DNA of 64,000 nucleotides from Limnobaculum allomyrinae (GTDB lineage Bacteria; Pseudomonadota; Gammaproteobacteria; Enterobacterales; Enterobacteriaceae). The translations under genes and the position numbers were made by a program. Under the pieces are notes generated by a model that saw only the letters and a list, made by a program, of their open reading frames with translations, was not told the DNA's origin and ran no database searches. Of this stretch, positions 23,921 through 36,249 are shown in pieces (positions within the stretch are counted from its first letter, which is position 1; each line of letters starts with the position of its first letter). The DNA lies in NCBI RefSeq assembly GCF_016649425.1, contig NZ_JADRCR010000013.1, forward strand, positions 18,237 to 82,236, read 5' to 3'.

Positions 23921-24943
23921 TTGGAACAAAATAAACATCCGGCACAGGTGACGATGAAAGATGTCGCCGATTTGGCAGGCGTGTCAACAGCCACTGTCTC
24001 CAGAGCACTCATGATGCCGGAAAAAGTCTCCTATAAAACCCGGGACAGAATAGAAAAAGCCATTAAGCAAACGGGATACATTCCTTATACACTGACTAAA
24101 AGTCAGAAACAGGGTGAGTCCAAAATATTACTGGCTATGGCACTGGACATCACTGACCCGTTCTTTACCGATGTGATGCAAGGCATTCAGCAAACTGCGG
24201 CTGAATATGGTTATATTGTTCTGTTTCTGGACAACCGCCAGCAGCCCATTGAAACCATTTCCCTGGCAACCATATTGCAGCAGGTTAACGGGGTTATTCT
24301 GCTGGGAGCCAACTTTCCGTTTGAAAGGCATGATGAAGCCAGCCATACACTACCGCCGATGGTGATGGCCAATGAGTATCTACCAGAGTTAAAACTACCC
24401 ACTATCCATATCGATAATTTGACCGCCGCCTTTAATGCTGTGCACTATTTGCAACGGCTGGGGCACCGGCGTATTGCCTGTATCTCTGGTCCGGATCATT
24501 TGCACCTTAGTCACTATCGTCGGCAGGGTTATGTTCAGGCATTGCAACGAGGGGGGATTGCTGTTGAAACGTGTTATATCACCTCAGGGCCTTTAAATTT
24601 CGAGACCGGCGCTGAGGCTCTCTCCCAGCTAATGGCATTACCGCAACCGCCCAGTGCCATATTTTGCCACAGCGACATTGTGGCAATTGGTGCCATTTCT
24701 CAGGCGAAAAAAATGGGTATTCGTGTACCGGAACAGCTGTCTATTGTTGGATTTGATGATATTGCTCTGGCACAATATGTCGATCCTCCGCTAACCACTG
24801 TTGCACAGCCTCGGTATAAGATTGGTCGACAGGCAGTATTGATGCTGCTCGATCTATTGCAGGGTAGCGGAACCAAGGGTGGATCGGTTCTGCTGGACAG
24901 TGAATTGATTGTTCGCGCCAGTACCGCAAAACCACATAACTAG
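23921..24943 (+). CDS. cytR: LacI-family nucleoside-catabolism repressor CytR
   Basis: 340 residues from a TTG start preceded by GGGAGG nine bases upstream, giving nearly the E. coli CytR length (341). An ATG at 23882 in frame has no ribosome site. The N-terminal helix-turn-helix is TMKDVADLAGVSTATVSRALM (residues 11-31). The periplasmic-binding-protein-like effector domain contains PPMVMANEYLPELKLPTIHIDNLTAAF, nearly identical in pattern to CytR, and SIVGFDDIALAQYVDPPLTT. It is expected to bind cytidine and to act with CRP at nucleoside uptake and catabolic genes. Position between priA and ftsN is as in E. coli. Confidence 0.92.
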   Translation: MEQNKHPAQVTMKDVADLAGVSTATVSRALMMPEKVSYKTRDRIEKAIKQTGYIPYTLTKSQKQGESKILLAMALDITDPFFTDVMQGIQQTAAEYGYIVLFLDNRQQPIETISLATILQQVNGVILLGANFPFERHDEASHTLPPMVMANEYLPELKLPTIHIDNLTAAFNAVHYLQRLGHRRIACISGPDHLHLSHYRRQGYVQALQRGGIAVETCYITSGPLNFETGAEALSQLMALPQPPSAIFCHSDIVAIGAISQAKKMGIRVPEQLSIVGFDDIALAQYVDPPLTTVAQPRYKIGRQAVLMLLDLLQGSGTKGGSVLLDSELIVRASTAKPHN

Positions 24944-25018
24944 CCAAAGTACCACATATTACGTACTATAACGGTTCTCTTTTAATCTGTTTCTAAAAAC
25001 AAACGTAGTGAAGTCATA

Positions 25019-25846
25019 GTGGCACAACGAGATTATGTAAGCCGTAGCCGATCGGGGACGCGGAGTAAAAAAAATAGCAGAAAGAAAAAAAGCTCATCAG
25101 GCGGCGCATCTAAGCTGATGATTGTGCTTGCTCTCGCCGTATTGGTCGTGTTTGGCGGAGGCCTTTACTATATTACCCAGCATAAGCCTGAAACGGTTCC
25201 TGCCGCCGGAACACCTGCGGTTCAACCAGGAAATGGTTTACCACCAAAGCCGGAAGAGCGTTGGAGCTACATAAAAGAGCTGGAAAATCGTCAGGTTACC
25301 AACTCACCTAATTCAACAGGTCAGCCAAAAACAAATACTCAGGCACCGTTGACTGCCGAACAGAAAAGAATGCTGGATCAGATTCAGGCTGATATGCAAA
25401 AGCCACCGATTCAACTTTCTGGCGTTGATGCCAGTGGTCGCCCATCTACTGCTCGCGATGGCGGAACTAAACCGGCGTTAAATAATACGGCGGCGGTGAA
25501 TACTCAGACACAGCAACAGACGCCAACGCCAACACCACCAAAGAAAGTCACACCACCAGCGCCAGCACCGGTGACTTCAACGCCAAAAACCACCAGCCAG
25601 ACAGCGGCCCAGGCACAAAGCCAACGCTGGATTATTCAATGTGGCTCATTTAAAGCACTGGATCAGGCCGAGTCAGTGAAGGTTAATCTGGCGTTCTCCG
25701 GTATTGAAAGCCGAATCAGCACCAGCGATGGTTGGAACCGGGTAATCCTTGGCCCTTATAATAATCGTGAAGCGGCAGACAAAACTTTACAACGGCTAAA
25801 AAGTAGCGGTATGAGCGGCTGTATTCCGGTCGCCTCAGGAAAGTAA
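25019..25846 (+). CDS. ftsN: Cell division protein FtsN
   Basis: 275 residues from a GTG start; shorter than the 319 of E. coli. A short basic cytoplasmic tail (RDYVSRSRSGTRSKKNSRKKK) is followed by a single membrane segment at about residues 37-53, a Pro/Gln/Thr-rich periplasmic linker with helices such as PEERWSYIKELENRQV, and a C-terminal SPOR domain from about residue 203 (WIIQCGSFKALDQAESVKV to CIPVASGK) that binds denuded peptidoglycan. FtsN triggers septal wall synthesis. The linker is where length varies between species. Confidence 0.95.
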   Translation: MAQRDYVSRSRSGTRSKKNSRKKKSSSGGASKLMIVLALAVLVVFGGGLYYITQHKPETVPAAGTPAVQPGNGLPPKPEERWSYIKELENRQVTNSPNSTGQPKTNTQAPLTAEQKRMLDQIQADMQKPPIQLSGVDASGRPSTARDGGTKPALNNTAAVNTQTQQQTPTPTPPKKVTPPAPAPVTSTPKTTSQTAAQAQSQRWIIQCGSFKALDQAESVKVNLAFSGIESRISTSDGWNRVILGPYNNREAADKTLQRLKSSGMSGCIPVASGK

Positions 25847-25879
25847 CCGATTGTAATTTATAAATTTTATTTATAACAG

Positions 25880-25901
25880 CGGGCTACCTCAGGGTAGCCC
25901 G
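25880..25901 (+). terminator. Hairpin after ftsN
   Basis: Perfect 9-bp stem CGGGCTACC / GGTAGCCCG with a TCAG loop, 34 bases after the ftsN stop. There is no strong T-tract. Confidence 0.6.
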
Positions 25902-25951
25902 AATGTTATTCAACCCTGCGGCTCTAACGCTGAATATTTTACTTCTTCAGG

Positions 25952-25980
25952 GTTGAAAATCTGATGCCATTCCCCCATCT
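25952..25980 (+). promoter_or_regulatory. Heat-shock (sigma-32) promoter of hslVU
   Basis: GTTGAAA at 25952-25958 and CCCCATCT at 25973-25980, separated by 14 bases. They match the sigma-32 consensus (CTTGAAA and CCCCATNT) except for the first -35 base. The gene hslV starts 65 bases downstream. Heat-shock control of hslVU is established in E. coli. Confidence 0.85.
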
Positions 25981-26044
25981 AATTTATTAATTATGCCTTG
26001 CCTCTTATGTAAGGCTGTTTCTATCAGCTAATGAGGATCTGCAC

Positions 26045-26575
26045 GTGACAACAATTGTAAGCGTTCGCCGCAACGGTCATGTAGTAATTGGGGGTGATGG
26101 CCAGGTAACTCTGGGTAACACCGTGATGAAGGGCAATGCCCGTAAAGTTCGCCGCCTGTATAACGACCGTGTAATTGCTGGCTTTGCCGGTGGCACCGCA
26201 GATGCCTTCACTCTGTTTGAACGCTTTGAGCGCAAGCTGGAGATGCACCAAGGGCATCTGACTAAAGCCGCCGTTGAACTGGCGAAAGACTGGCGTACCG
26301 ACCGTATGTTACGTCGATTAGAAGCGCTGCTGGCGGTAGCGGATGAAACTGCTTCGCTGATCATCACCGGTAATGGTGATGTGGTTCAGCCAGAAAACGA
26401 TTTAATTGCAATTGGTTCCGGTGGCCCTTATGCCCAGTCGGCTGCCAGAGCACTATTGGAAAATACCGATATGAATGCCAGAGATATTGTGGAGAAATCT
26501 CTGTCTATTGCCGGTGATATCTGTATTTACACCAACCGTTTCCAAACCATCGAAGAATTAAAAGCTAAAGAATAA
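26045..26575 (+). CDS. hslV: HslV, peptidase subunit of the HslUV ATP-dependent protease
   Basis: 176 residues from a GTG start. After removal of the initiator Met the N-terminal Thr of [10 protein letters not shown] is the catalytic nucleophile, as in proteasome beta subunits. The Gly-rich [16 protein letters not shown] and [16 protein letters not shown] segments match the family. HslV forms a double hexamer gated by HslU. hslU follows after 8 bases, and a consensus heat-shock promoter lies upstream. Confidence 0.98.
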   Translation: MTTIVSVRRNGHVVIGGDGQVTLGNTVMKGNARKVRRLYNDRVIAGFAGGTADAFTLFERFERKLEMHQGHLTKAAVELAKDWRTDRMLRRLEALLAVADETASLIITGNGDVVQPENDLIAIGSGGPYAQSAARALLENTDMNARDIVEKSLSIAGDICIYTNRFQTIEELKAKE

Positions 26576-26586
26576 GGACCGTAATG

Positions 26587-27918
26587 ATGTCTGAAATGAC
26601 CCCTCGCGAAATAGTCAGTGAACTTGACAGCTATATCATCGGTCAGAACAAAGCCAAGCGTGCAGTGGCCATTGCTCTGCGTAACCGCTGGCGCCGTATG
26701 CAACTTGATGAAATGTTGCGTCATGAAGTCACGCCAAAAAATATTTTAATGATCGGCCCAACTGGTGTCGGTAAAACCGAAATTGCGCGCCGTCTGGCTA
26801 AACTGGCCAACGCACCATTTATCAAAGTCGAAGCCACCAAGTTCACTGAAGTGGGCTATGTGGGGAAAGAGGTCGACTCTATCATCCGTGATTTAACTGA
26901 TGCCGCCATCAAAATGGTTCGTCAGCAATCCGTTGAGAAAATGCGTTTTCGTGCCGAAGAACTGGCGGAAGAGCGTATCCTTGATGTTTTAATTCCACCA
27001 GCACGCGACAACTGGGGTCAGACTGAAAACGGTTCTGACAGCTCTGCCGCACGCCAGGCATTCCGTAAAAAACTGCGTGAAGGCCAATTGGATGATAAAG
27101 AGATCGAAATCGAGCTGGCATCGATGTCCATGGGGGTAGAAATTATGGCACCTCCGGGCATGGAAGAGATGACCAATCAGCTACAGTCAATGTTCCAGAA
27201 TCTGGGCGGACAAAAGCAAAAGCCGCGCAAGATGAAGATCAAAGATGCCTTCAAAGTGCTGATAGAAGAAGAAGCCAGCAAATTGATCAATCCGGAAGAG
27301 CTCAAGCAACAGGCAATTGATGCTGTTGAGCAGCATGGAATTGTATTTATCGATGAGATCGACAAAATCTGTAAGCGTGGCGAAGTTTCCGGCCCGGATG
27401 TATCCCGTGAAGGTGTTCAGCGTGACTTACTGCCATTAGTAGAAGGCTGTACCGTATCCACTAAACACGGCATGGTTAAAACCGATCACATTCTGTTTAT
27501 TGCCTCCGGCGCATTCCAGACCGCCAGTCCGTCAGACCTTATCCCTGAATTACAGGGTCGTTTGCCTATTCGTGTCGAGTTACAAGCTCTGACCACGGAA
27601 GATTTTGAACGTATCCTGACTGAACCAAGCGCTTCATTAACCGAGCAGTACAAAGCGTTAATGGCAACGGAAGGGGTAACGATCAACTTCCTGGCAGACG
27701 GTATTCGCCGTATTGCAGAAGCGGCATGGCAGGTCAACGAGCGCACAGAAAACATCGGTGCCCGTCGTCTACATACCGTTCTGGAGCGTTTAATGGAAGA
27801 TATCTCCTATGACGCCAGCGAAAGCAACGGCACCAGCATTGATATTGATGCAGAGTATGTTCGTCGCCATCTGGATGAATTAGTGGATGATGAAGATTTA
27901 AGCCGTTTCATTCTGTAA
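26587..27918 (+). CDS. hslU: HslU, ATPase subunit of the HslUV protease
   Basis: 443 residues from the second of two adjacent ATG codons, the E. coli length. An AAA+ unfoldase: Walker A GPTGVGKT at residues 57-64, pore-loop GYVG shortly after it ([10 protein letters not shown]), a variable I-domain about 110-240, Walker [11 protein letters not shown], sensor region and the C-terminal DLSRFIL that docks into HslV. A ribosome site AAGGA precedes. A terminator follows about 30 bases downstream of the stop. Confidence 0.98.
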   Translation: MSEMTPREIVSELDSYIIGQNKAKRAVAIALRNRWRRMQLDEMLRHEVTPKNILMIGPTGVGKTEIARRLAKLANAPFIKVEATKFTEVGYVGKEVDSIIRDLTDAAIKMVRQQSVEKMRFRAEELAEERILDVLIPPARDNWGQTENGSDSSAARQAFRKKLREGQLDDKEIEIELASMSMGVEIMAPPGMEEMTNQLQSMFQNLGGQKQKPRKMKIKDAFKVLIEEEASKLINPEELKQQAIDAVEQHGIVFIDEIDKICKRGEVSGPDVSREGVQRDLLPLVEGCTVSTKHGMVKTDHILFIASGAFQTASPSDLIPELQGRLPIRVELQALTTEDFERILTEPSASLTEQYKALMATEGVTINFLADGIRRIAEAAWQVNERTENIGARRLHTVLERLMEDISYDASESNGTSIDIDAEYVRRHLDELVDDEDLSRFIL

Positions 27919-27949
27919 CGTTTTTTATCGCTCTACTCAATCTGTCGTA

Positions 27950-27977
27950 TTTACGGGAGGCACTAGCCTCCCGTAAA
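27950..27977 (+). terminator. Terminator after hslU
   Basis: Stem TTTACGGGAGGC / GCCTCCCGTAAA with a 4-base loop (ACTA), 31 bases after the hslU stop. Confidence 0.75.
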
Positions 27978-28125
27978 CTTATCCCTTAGTATTCGTTTGG
28001 TTTTATCCCAGAATCAAAGCAAACTCTCGTTAAATTCTCTATAATACGCGTATAGTTAGCGGCTAGCCGATCTGCCCGCTATGAAATTATTCTCAAATTA
28101 AAAGTTACTAAATTAAAACTAAAAC

Positions 28126-29043
28126 ATGAGCCAAACTCACTCAACAAGTAAAACAGCAGCCTGGATTGAAAGCCTGCGCCCCCGCACATTGCCTCTGGCA
28201 TTGGCATCGATTGTTACCGGCTCTGCGCTGGCTGCCTGGATGAACCATTTTCAGTTGGATATTGCGCTGATGGCGCTGCTGACTGCGGCAATGCTACAGA
28301 TTTTATCTAATCTGGCGAATGACTATGGCGATGCAATAAAAGGCAGTGATACCGAAACGCGTATCGGCCCCAATCGCGGAATGCAAAAAGGGCTGATTAA
28401 TCAGGCTCAGATGAAACGAGCCCTGATTATTGTGATTATTCTCACCATCGCTTCCGGTATTGCGCTGATTGCCCTGGCCTGTAAAAAACCCGAAGATATC
28501 ATCGGTTTTCTGGGGTTAGGTTTACTGGCTATCATAGCCTCCATCACTTATACCGTTGGCCGCAAGCCATATGGCTATATGGGATTAGGGGACATTTCTG
28601 TTCTGATTTTCTTTGGCTGGTTAAGCGTTGCCGGTACCTATTACCTACAGGCCGGAACCTTCGATACTGTCGTCATGTTACCCGCCACCGCTTGTGGTTT
28701 GTTGGCAACCGCTGTATTGAATATCAACAATTTGCGTGATATCGATAATGACCGTATGAATGGTAAAAACACGCTTGCAGTACGCTTAGGCCCACTATGG
28801 GGTCGCCGCTATCACTTCATGTTACTGGCCGGCGCACTTTTGTGTCTGGTTCTGTTTGCCCTGTTTGATTTGCGTAGTTGGAGTGGCTGGCTGTTTATTT
28901 TGGCGGTACCGTTACTTTACCGTCACGCTATGTATGTATTACATGAACCAACGGCAGTGGCAATGCGTCCTATGCTGGAGCAGATGGTTAAAGGTGCGCT
29001 ACTGACCAATATTCTGTTTGCTATCGGTGTAGTGCTCAGCTAA
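28126..29043 (+). CDS. menA: 1,4-dihydroxy-2-naphthoate polyprenyltransferase
   Basis: 305 residues. Attaches the polyprenyl tail to dihydroxynaphthoate, giving demethylmenaquinone for anaerobic respiration. A UbiA-type membrane enzyme with about eight hydrophobic segments and the two Asp-rich motifs that bind Mg-diphosphate: NDYGDAIKGSD (about residues 65-75) and NNLRDIDNDRMNGK (about residues 204-217). Standard position between hslU and rraA. Confidence 0.97.
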   Translation: MSQTHSTSKTAAWIESLRPRTLPLALASIVTGSALAAWMNHFQLDIALMALLTAAMLQILSNLANDYGDAIKGSDTETRIGPNRGMQKGLINQAQMKRALIIVIILTIASGIALIALACKKPEDIIGFLGLGLLAIIASITYTVGRKPYGYMGLGDISVLIFFGWLSVAGTYYLQAGTFDTVVMLPATACGLLATAVLNINNLRDIDNDRMNGKNTLAVRLGPLWGRRYHFMLLAGALLCLVLFALFDLRSWSGWLFILAVPLLYRHAMYVLHEPTAVAMRPMLEQMVKGALLTNILFAIGVVLS

Positions 29044-29194
29044 CTCTGCTTATCAATCATTTTTATCATTCCCCTTATTGAATCAGCCGCTCCGGCGGCC
29101 TCAATACCAGGATGACTTTGCTATCCTTGTAAAAATCAGGATATACTGATTATTCATGGCGAAAAATGAACCAACGGAAACAGGCGACGATTTT

Positions 29195-29680
29195 ATGAAA
29201 TATGATACTTCCGAGTTATGTGACATCTATCATGAAGAAGTCAACGTTGTGGAACCCCTGTTCTCTAACTTTGGCGGACGCCCCTCTTTTGGTGGTCAAA
29301 TCACCACGGTTAAATGCTTCGAAGACAATGGCCTGCTGTATGAGCTATTGGAAGAGAATGGCCAGGGTCGCGTATTACTGATCGACGGCGGCGGTTCAGT
29401 TCGTCGTGCACTGATCGATGCCGAGTTAGCCCGTCTTGCCGTTCAAAACGAATGGGAAGGTCTGGTAGTTTACGGCGCGGTTCGTCAGGTAGATGAACTG
29501 GAAGAGCTGGATATTGGCATTCAGGCTTTAGCTGCTATCCCGGTTGGCGCTGATTCACAAAACATCGGCGAAAGCGATATTCGCGTAAACTTTGGTGGCG
29601 TGACCTTTTTCTCCGGTGACCATCTGTATGCCGACAATACCGGTATCATTCTGTCAGAAGAAGCGCTGGACATCGAATAA
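29195..29680 (+). CDS. rraA: Regulator of ribonuclease activity A
   Basis: 161 residues from the ATG giving [17 protein letters not shown], the E. coli length; the 13 extra in-frame codons upstream are not part of the family. RraA trimers bind RNase E and the DEAD helicase RhlB and inhibit RNA decay. The conserved [22 protein letters not shown] and [18 protein letters not shown] segments are intact. The gene is monocistronic, followed by an imperfect hairpin. Confidence 0.97.
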   Translation: MKYDTSELCDIYHEEVNVVEPLFSNFGGRPSFGGQITTVKCFEDNGLLYELLEENGQGRVLLIDGGGSVRRALIDAELARLAVQNEWEGLVVYGAVRQVDELEELDIGIQALAAIPVGADSQNIGESDIRVNFGGVTFFSGDHLYADNTGIILSEEALDIE

Positions 29681-29729
29681 GCCATGATACGCGGAGACAT
29701 TCAGGTTTCCGCTATTTTGATTTCCGGTT

Positions 29730-29784
29730 AAAACAGACCGGGCAGCGGCGGTTTCAGATAACATCACCGCCTGTCCGCTGTTTT
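29730..29784 (+). terminator. Imperfect hairpin after rraA
   Basis: AAAACAG...GGCGGT pairs with ACCGCC...CTGTTTT across a 13-base loop, with internal mismatches and a following T-run. Confidence 0.5.
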
Positions 29785-29910
29785 AGTTTGAACTTAATTA
29801 TCCTCCTGCCCAATATTCCCACATAATATTTATCATCACTCTGTATCTCAGCAAGATCGGTCAGGCTGTGCCGACGGTTTTCTGCCAAAGTATTGAACAT
29901 GGAGGATGTA

Positions 29911-30780
29911 ATGTTCGATGACAAAACCGATGCTTATTCCAGGCGCTTTAGCAAGGTGCTCAGCTATATTGAACAACACCTGGATGATCCACTGACCATT
30001 GAGTTACTGAGTGAAATTGCCAATTTTTCACCTTTTCATTTTCACCGGCAATTCACCACTTATTGTGGAATGCCAATAGGTCGTTATATTCAGTGGATGC
30101 GAATCAGGCGTGCATCGTACCGACTGGCCTTTAATCCGTTGGAAAAAATTATCGATATCGCCCTTGATGCCGGGTTTCAAAATCCCGAGTCATTTAGTCG
30201 CGCCTTCAAGCAAGCGCTGGGAAAAACACCCAGCCAGTTTCGGCAACAGCCTGACTGGCTTGACTGGCATCAGCGCATTCCTGAGCAAAAATATATAAGG
30301 ACCCAAACCATGGAAGTGAAGATAGTCAGTTTTCCTGATACGCCAATTGCCATGTTGACCCACCGGGGCAATCCGGACTTGATCAATGCGACAGCTACGC
30401 ACTTTATTGAATGGCGTAAAAGCACCGGGCTATCGCCGGTATGCACCAGCCAAACTTATGGCATTGCCTTTCACGATCCGACAACAACAGCGGCTGAGGA
30501 GTTTCGCTTTGATATTGGCGGCTCGGTAAATGCACCCATCCCCGAAGATAATTCATTTGGTGTAGTCAATGGCCGGATACCAGGCGGACGATGCGCCGTG
30601 GCTCGTCATCAGGGCTCACACCAAACTCTGACCGAGAGCGCTCGTCGTTTATACCGTGACTGGCTGCCCGCCAGTGGAGAGGAACTGCGTGATTTTCCAC
30701 TCTACTTCCATTACTTCAATTTTGTACATGAAGTGGCTGAACATGAATTACTGACGGATATCTATTTGCCACTGAAATAA
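29911..30780 (+). CDS. AraC-family transcriptional regulator with a GyrI-like effector domain
   Basis: 289 residues from the ATG with GGAGGA four bases upstream; a TTG start 18 bases earlier lacks this site. The N-terminal AraC-type double helix-turn-helix (residues about 8-108) includes LSEIANFSPFHFHRQFTTYCG and ALDAGFQNPESFSRAFKQALGKTP. A C-terminal GyrI/AraC_E_bind domain (about 130-289) follows, ending FVHEVAEHELLTDIYLPLK. This order is seen in Rob-like and SbmC-linked regulators that sense small hydrophobic ligands. The target genes are unknown. The gene stands alone between rraA and zapB. Confidence 0.88.
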   Translation: MFDDKTDAYSRRFSKVLSYIEQHLDDPLTIELLSEIANFSPFHFHRQFTTYCGMPIGRYIQWMRIRRASYRLAFNPLEKIIDIALDAGFQNPESFSRAFKQALGKTPSQFRQQPDWLDWHQRIPEQKYIRTQTMEVKIVSFPDTPIAMLTHRGNPDLINATATHFIEWRKSTGLSPVCTSQTYGIAFHDPTTTAAEEFRFDIGGSVNAPIPEDNSFGVVNGRIPGGRCAVARHQGSHQTLTESARRLYRDWLPASGEELRDFPLYFHYFNFVHEVAEHELLTDIYLPLK

Positions 30781-30803
30781 AAGAAGAGCTAAATAATCCC
30801 AAT

Positions 30804-30830
30804 AAAAACGCCGCATAGGCGGCGTTTTTA
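30804..30830. terminator. Bidirectional terminator before zapB
   Basis: Stem AAAAACGCCGC / GCGGCGTTTTT with loop ATAG, between the converging AraC-type gene and zapB. Confidence 0.85.
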
Positions 30831-30857
30831 TTGTCTGATGGCTAACCGTTACAACGA

Positions 30858-31100
30858 TTAAACTTCATCCATTTTACCCAACAGAAGACGTAAACGCTCC
30901 TGCCAGGCTTGTTGTTCTTGCTTCAACTGAGCGTTTTCGTTCACTAACGACTCACGTCCGTTAGCAGACGTTTCAATTTCACGAGTTAAAGAGTTATTTT
31001 TCTCTTTCAGCTCTTCAATTTCCATTTGCAACAGGGTGATGGTATCAATGGCCTGTTGAACCTTAGCTTCCAGTTTTTCGAATACTTCAAATGACATCAT
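30858..31100 (-). CDS. zapB: Cell division factor ZapB
   Basis: 80 residues from the first of two adjacent ATG codons, with GAGGA four bases upstream; longer in-frame starts lack a ribosome site. The sequence [19 protein letters not shown] and the rest form one continuous coiled coil with Leu/Ile heptads, as in E. coli ZapB (81 residues). ZapB binds ZapA and links the Z-ring to the chromosome terminus. Position next to glpF matches E. coli. Confidence 0.95.
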   Translation of the reverse strand: MMSFEVFEKLEAKVQQAIDTITLLQMEIEELKEKNNSLTREIETSANGRESLVNENAQLKQEQQAWQERLRLLLGKMDEV

Positions 31101-31584
31101 TTTGTCCTCATATAGACATAACCGCAAAGCGGAAAACCTAACATTTATAACAGCCGCTAGCGGCAAGACTCGCACATCCCATCGGTGGAACGCCAAAATC
31201 AACAGCCTGATTGTATTTACCTGATCGAACGCTGTCCAGACATAGACCCATATAAAGCGCGAATGTTCAGAAATTTTGTCAATCGGGCGGTACCGTTAGC
31301 TAATTAGCAGCAAAAAATAATTAAACCAGTGGTTACTCATTCTTACCATGGCAACTACTCATTTCATCTGAAACGAATTCTACGCCAAGAGAAACCTGCT
31401 TCACTTATCACTTTTCGAACTCATAAGAGCAATAATTTGACCGAATACACAAAATCATACTTTCGTTATTTTTCGATATAGCGCGATAACGATAAAATCC
31501 GTCCACTTCCTCTATAACTAAAAAAATAGAGGCTAATACGGGTAATCAGATTACCACTCTACCCTTCAATGGAGGATTATATTT
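31101..31584. promoter_or_regulatory. zapB / glpF divergent control region
   Basis: About 480 bases without a gene. Several TTCG/CGAT-type half-sites occur at 31412-31425 and 31460-31492 (CTTTTCGAAC, ACTTTCGTTATTTTTCGATA, GCGCGATAACGAT). They resemble GlpR half-operators of the TTCGNNAACGA kind but are imperfect. An AAAAAATAGAGGC stretch and a GGAGGA site precede glpF. GlpR and CRP control is known for E. coli glpFK; here it is inferred. Confidence 0.4.
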
Positions 31585-33962
<2,378 letters not shown>

Positions 33963-34011
33963 TATTACTCTGTAGAGTTTCTCTCTTTTCAGATCAACTA
34001 TTGAGGACATT

Positions 34012-34149
34012 CCGACCGTAAAAACAAAGTGCCTGTATTATCTTTGTACGCGGTCGGAGAATCGTCTCACTCAATAACAAAGAACGTCGGGCTTAACCTG
34101 ACGATTCATTCTCATGACAGATAAAGGGCCGGTATACGGCCCTTTATCT
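34012..34149 (+). promoter_or_regulatory. Structured glpK-glpX intergenic leader
   Basis: Three hairpins in succession: CCGACCG...CAAAG pairing with CTTTG...CGGTCGG (34012-34057), CGTCGGG/CCTGACG (34084-34102), and a perfect 13-bp stem AGATAAAGGGCCG/CGGCCCTTTATCT with loop GTATA (34119-34149). None has a good T-run. They could partially end the glpFK message or stabilise the processed glpX message. Confidence 0.45.
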
Positions 34150-34254
34150 ATGGATTATTCTCTCACCCCGCCATTTCACCACGCTTTAACTGTGATAAGA
34201 TCCCGGCAGTTTTTTACTCATCTTAATTTTTCAATATATTACGGACCCCAATAC

Positions 34255-35265
34255 ATGAAACGTGAACTTGCGATTGAGTTTTCTCGCGCCACCGAAGCTG
34301 CTGCGCTGGCCGGTTACCGCTATTTAGGCCGTGGCGATAAAAACAAAGCGGATGGTGCGGCAGTTGAAGCCATGCGCATCGTACTCAATCAGGTCAATAT
34401 CGACGGTGAAATTGTCATCGGTGAAGGTGAAATCGATGAAGCACCAATGCTGTATATCGGCGAAAAAGTCGGTACCGGCAATGGCGATGCCGTTGATATT
34501 GCGGTAGACCCGATCGAAGGTACACGTATGACCGCGATGGGTCAGGCCAATGCACTGGCGGTGCTGGCGGTAGCGGAAAAAGGCGCTTTTTTGCACGCAC
34601 CTGATATGTATATGGAAAAACTGGTTGTTGGTCCCGGCGCTAAAGATACCATCGACCTGAATCTGCCTTTGACGGAAAACCTCAAACGTATCGCGTTAAA
34701 ACTCAATAAGCCACTGCCTGAGCTAACAGTGATTACCTTAGCTAAACCGCGTCACGATAAAGTGATTGAAGAGATGCAGCAGTTGGGCGTTCGGGTATTT
34801 GCTATTCCTGATGGTGACGTAGCCGCCTCCATTCTGACCTGTATGCCGGACAGCGAAGTTGACGTTATGTATGGCATTGGCGGTGCTCCGGAAGGGGTTA
34901 TTTCCGCTGCGGTTATTCGCGCACTGGATGGCGATATGCAATCCCGCCTGTTGGCTCGTCATCAGGTGAAAGGCGACAGCGAAGAAAATCGTCGTATTGG
35001 CGAGCAGGAACTGGCGCGCTGTAAACAGATGGGAATTGACGCAGGTAAAGTGCTCAAACTGGGAGAAATGGCCCGTAACGATAATATCATCTTCTCTGCT
35101 ACCGGCATCACCAAAGGTGACTTACTCAATGGCATTCAGCGCACCGGTAATATGGCAACCACCGAAACGCTGATGATTCGCGGTAAATCTCGTACCATTC
35201 GCCGTATTCAGTCAATTCACTATCTGGATCGTAAAGATCCGGCGCTGTGCGATATTTTGCTGTAG
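34255..35265 (+). CDS. glpX: Class II fructose-1,6-bisphosphatase
   Basis: 336 residues from the ATG giving MKRELAIEFSRATEAAALAG, the E. coli length; the longer in-frame start at 34114 runs through an intergenic hairpin and is rejected. Hydrolyses FBP in gluconeogenesis. Metal-binding GEGEIDEAPMLYIGE and DPIEGTRMTAMGQ are intact, as is the IGGAPEGVISAAVIRALDG phosphate-binding segment. Third gene of glpFKX, about 290 bases after glpK. Confidence 0.96.
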   Translation: MKRELAIEFSRATEAAALAGYRYLGRGDKNKADGAAVEAMRIVLNQVNIDGEIVIGEGEIDEAPMLYIGEKVGTGNGDAVDIAVDPIEGTRMTAMGQANALAVLAVAEKGAFLHAPDMYMEKLVVGPGAKDTIDLNLPLTENLKRIALKLNKPLPELTVITLAKPRHDKVIEEMQQLGVRVFAIPDGDVAASILTCMPDSEVDVMYGIGGAPEGVISAAVIRALDGDMQSRLLARHQVKGDSEENRRIGEQELARCKQMGIDAGKVLKLGEMARNDNIIFSATGITKGDLLNGIQRTGNMATTETLMIRGKSRTIRRIQSIHYLDRKDPALCDILL

Positions 35266-35364
35266 AAATATTACGTTAACCAGCGTTGCCGCCAGACCTA
35301 TTATTGCCGTCAGAAATCGAGAAGAGTAACGGTGACAATAGGTTCTGGCTTTAATCAATATCGA

Positions 35365-36249
35365 TTACTCATCTGATTTCTTTTCAGAAATCACCTCACC
35401 TTTCTGGTTATAGGCTATGGCTGTGCCATCTTTTTTCCTGAGGAAAATATAACTGGCTTCCTGGCTATCTTTACCACCAGGATAAGAAACTAAAGTATCG
35501 GTAAACATGGCAACAACCTGATTGTCTGGTGTAATCAGTTGATAAGTACCATCACTGGTGGAAACCATTGCCGTTCCCCCCTGAAAGTAGTAAGCCTGCT
35601 CATACATCAGGGGAATAACTAACTTGCCTTGGGTATTAATATAGCCAGCCTTTTCATTTTTACCCCGCACTACAGCAAGACCATTAGAAAAAGACTCAAT
35701 TACCTTATAGCTACTGAGATCAAAATTCGTCTTTTTGGCATGACGGTCAATATAGTAATGCCTTCCCTGTTTATCGAGTACTGGCATTAAACCATCTTTT
35801 CCAAAGCCTATCTCGGCTGGCAAAATAAAATATGGCTCGGAATTAAGCTTAATGCCATCAGTATTATAGATATCGTAATAAACGGAAGACCGGAGATTTC
35901 CAATGGTAATATAAGCGCGATCATCAGTAGAACTTACCTTTGAGCCGGTAATGATGTTATCACCATCAACCAGCAGTTCAGTAAAATGGCCCTTAAAAAG
36001 CAATTTCTTATCACTCTTCCGATAAATCTCATAGCTTCGACCGTGCGCAGAATCACGGGAAGCCATCAAGAAAGAACCCTCTACGGTAATATCACTATCT
36101 GTTTTACTACTAAGTTCCTGCCGAAGCTCGGCTTCCATTTCTGCATGCGTTGAGCCAGACACAGCCAACAGACCGACTGAAAAAAACAGGCCGAAAGCCA
36201 GATATAATGACTTGACTGGAAAAACGGGCAATAACGTTTTCTGGTTCAT
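35365..36249 (-). CDS. Exported WG-repeat protein
   Basis: 294 residues. A long signal peptide or uncleaved anchor ends near GSTHAEME (about residue 37). The mature protein is mostly beta strands. From about residue 185 it has WG-type repeats: FSNGLAVVRGKNEKAGYINT then QGKLVIPLMYEQAYYFQGG, and TPDNQVV. Such repeats fold as beta-propeller-like arrays and often mediate envelope interactions; the partner is unknown. It follows pyrE on the same strand after about 127 bases and probably has its own promoter. Confidence 0.75.
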   Translation of the reverse strand: MNQKTLLPVFPVKSLYLAFGLFFSVGLLAVSGSTHAEMEAELRQELSSKTDSDITVEGSFLMASRDSAHGRSYEIYRKSDKKLLFKGHFTELLVDGDNIITGSKVSSTDDRAYITIGNLRSSVYYDIYNTDGIKLNSEPYFILPAEIGFGKDGLMPVLDKQGRHYYIDRHAKKTNFDLSSYKVIESFSNGLAVVRGKNEKAGYINTQGKLVIPLMYEQAYYFQGGTAMVSTSDGTYQLITPDNQVVAMFTDTLVSYPGGKDSQEASYIFLRKKDGTAIAYNQKGEVISEKKSDE

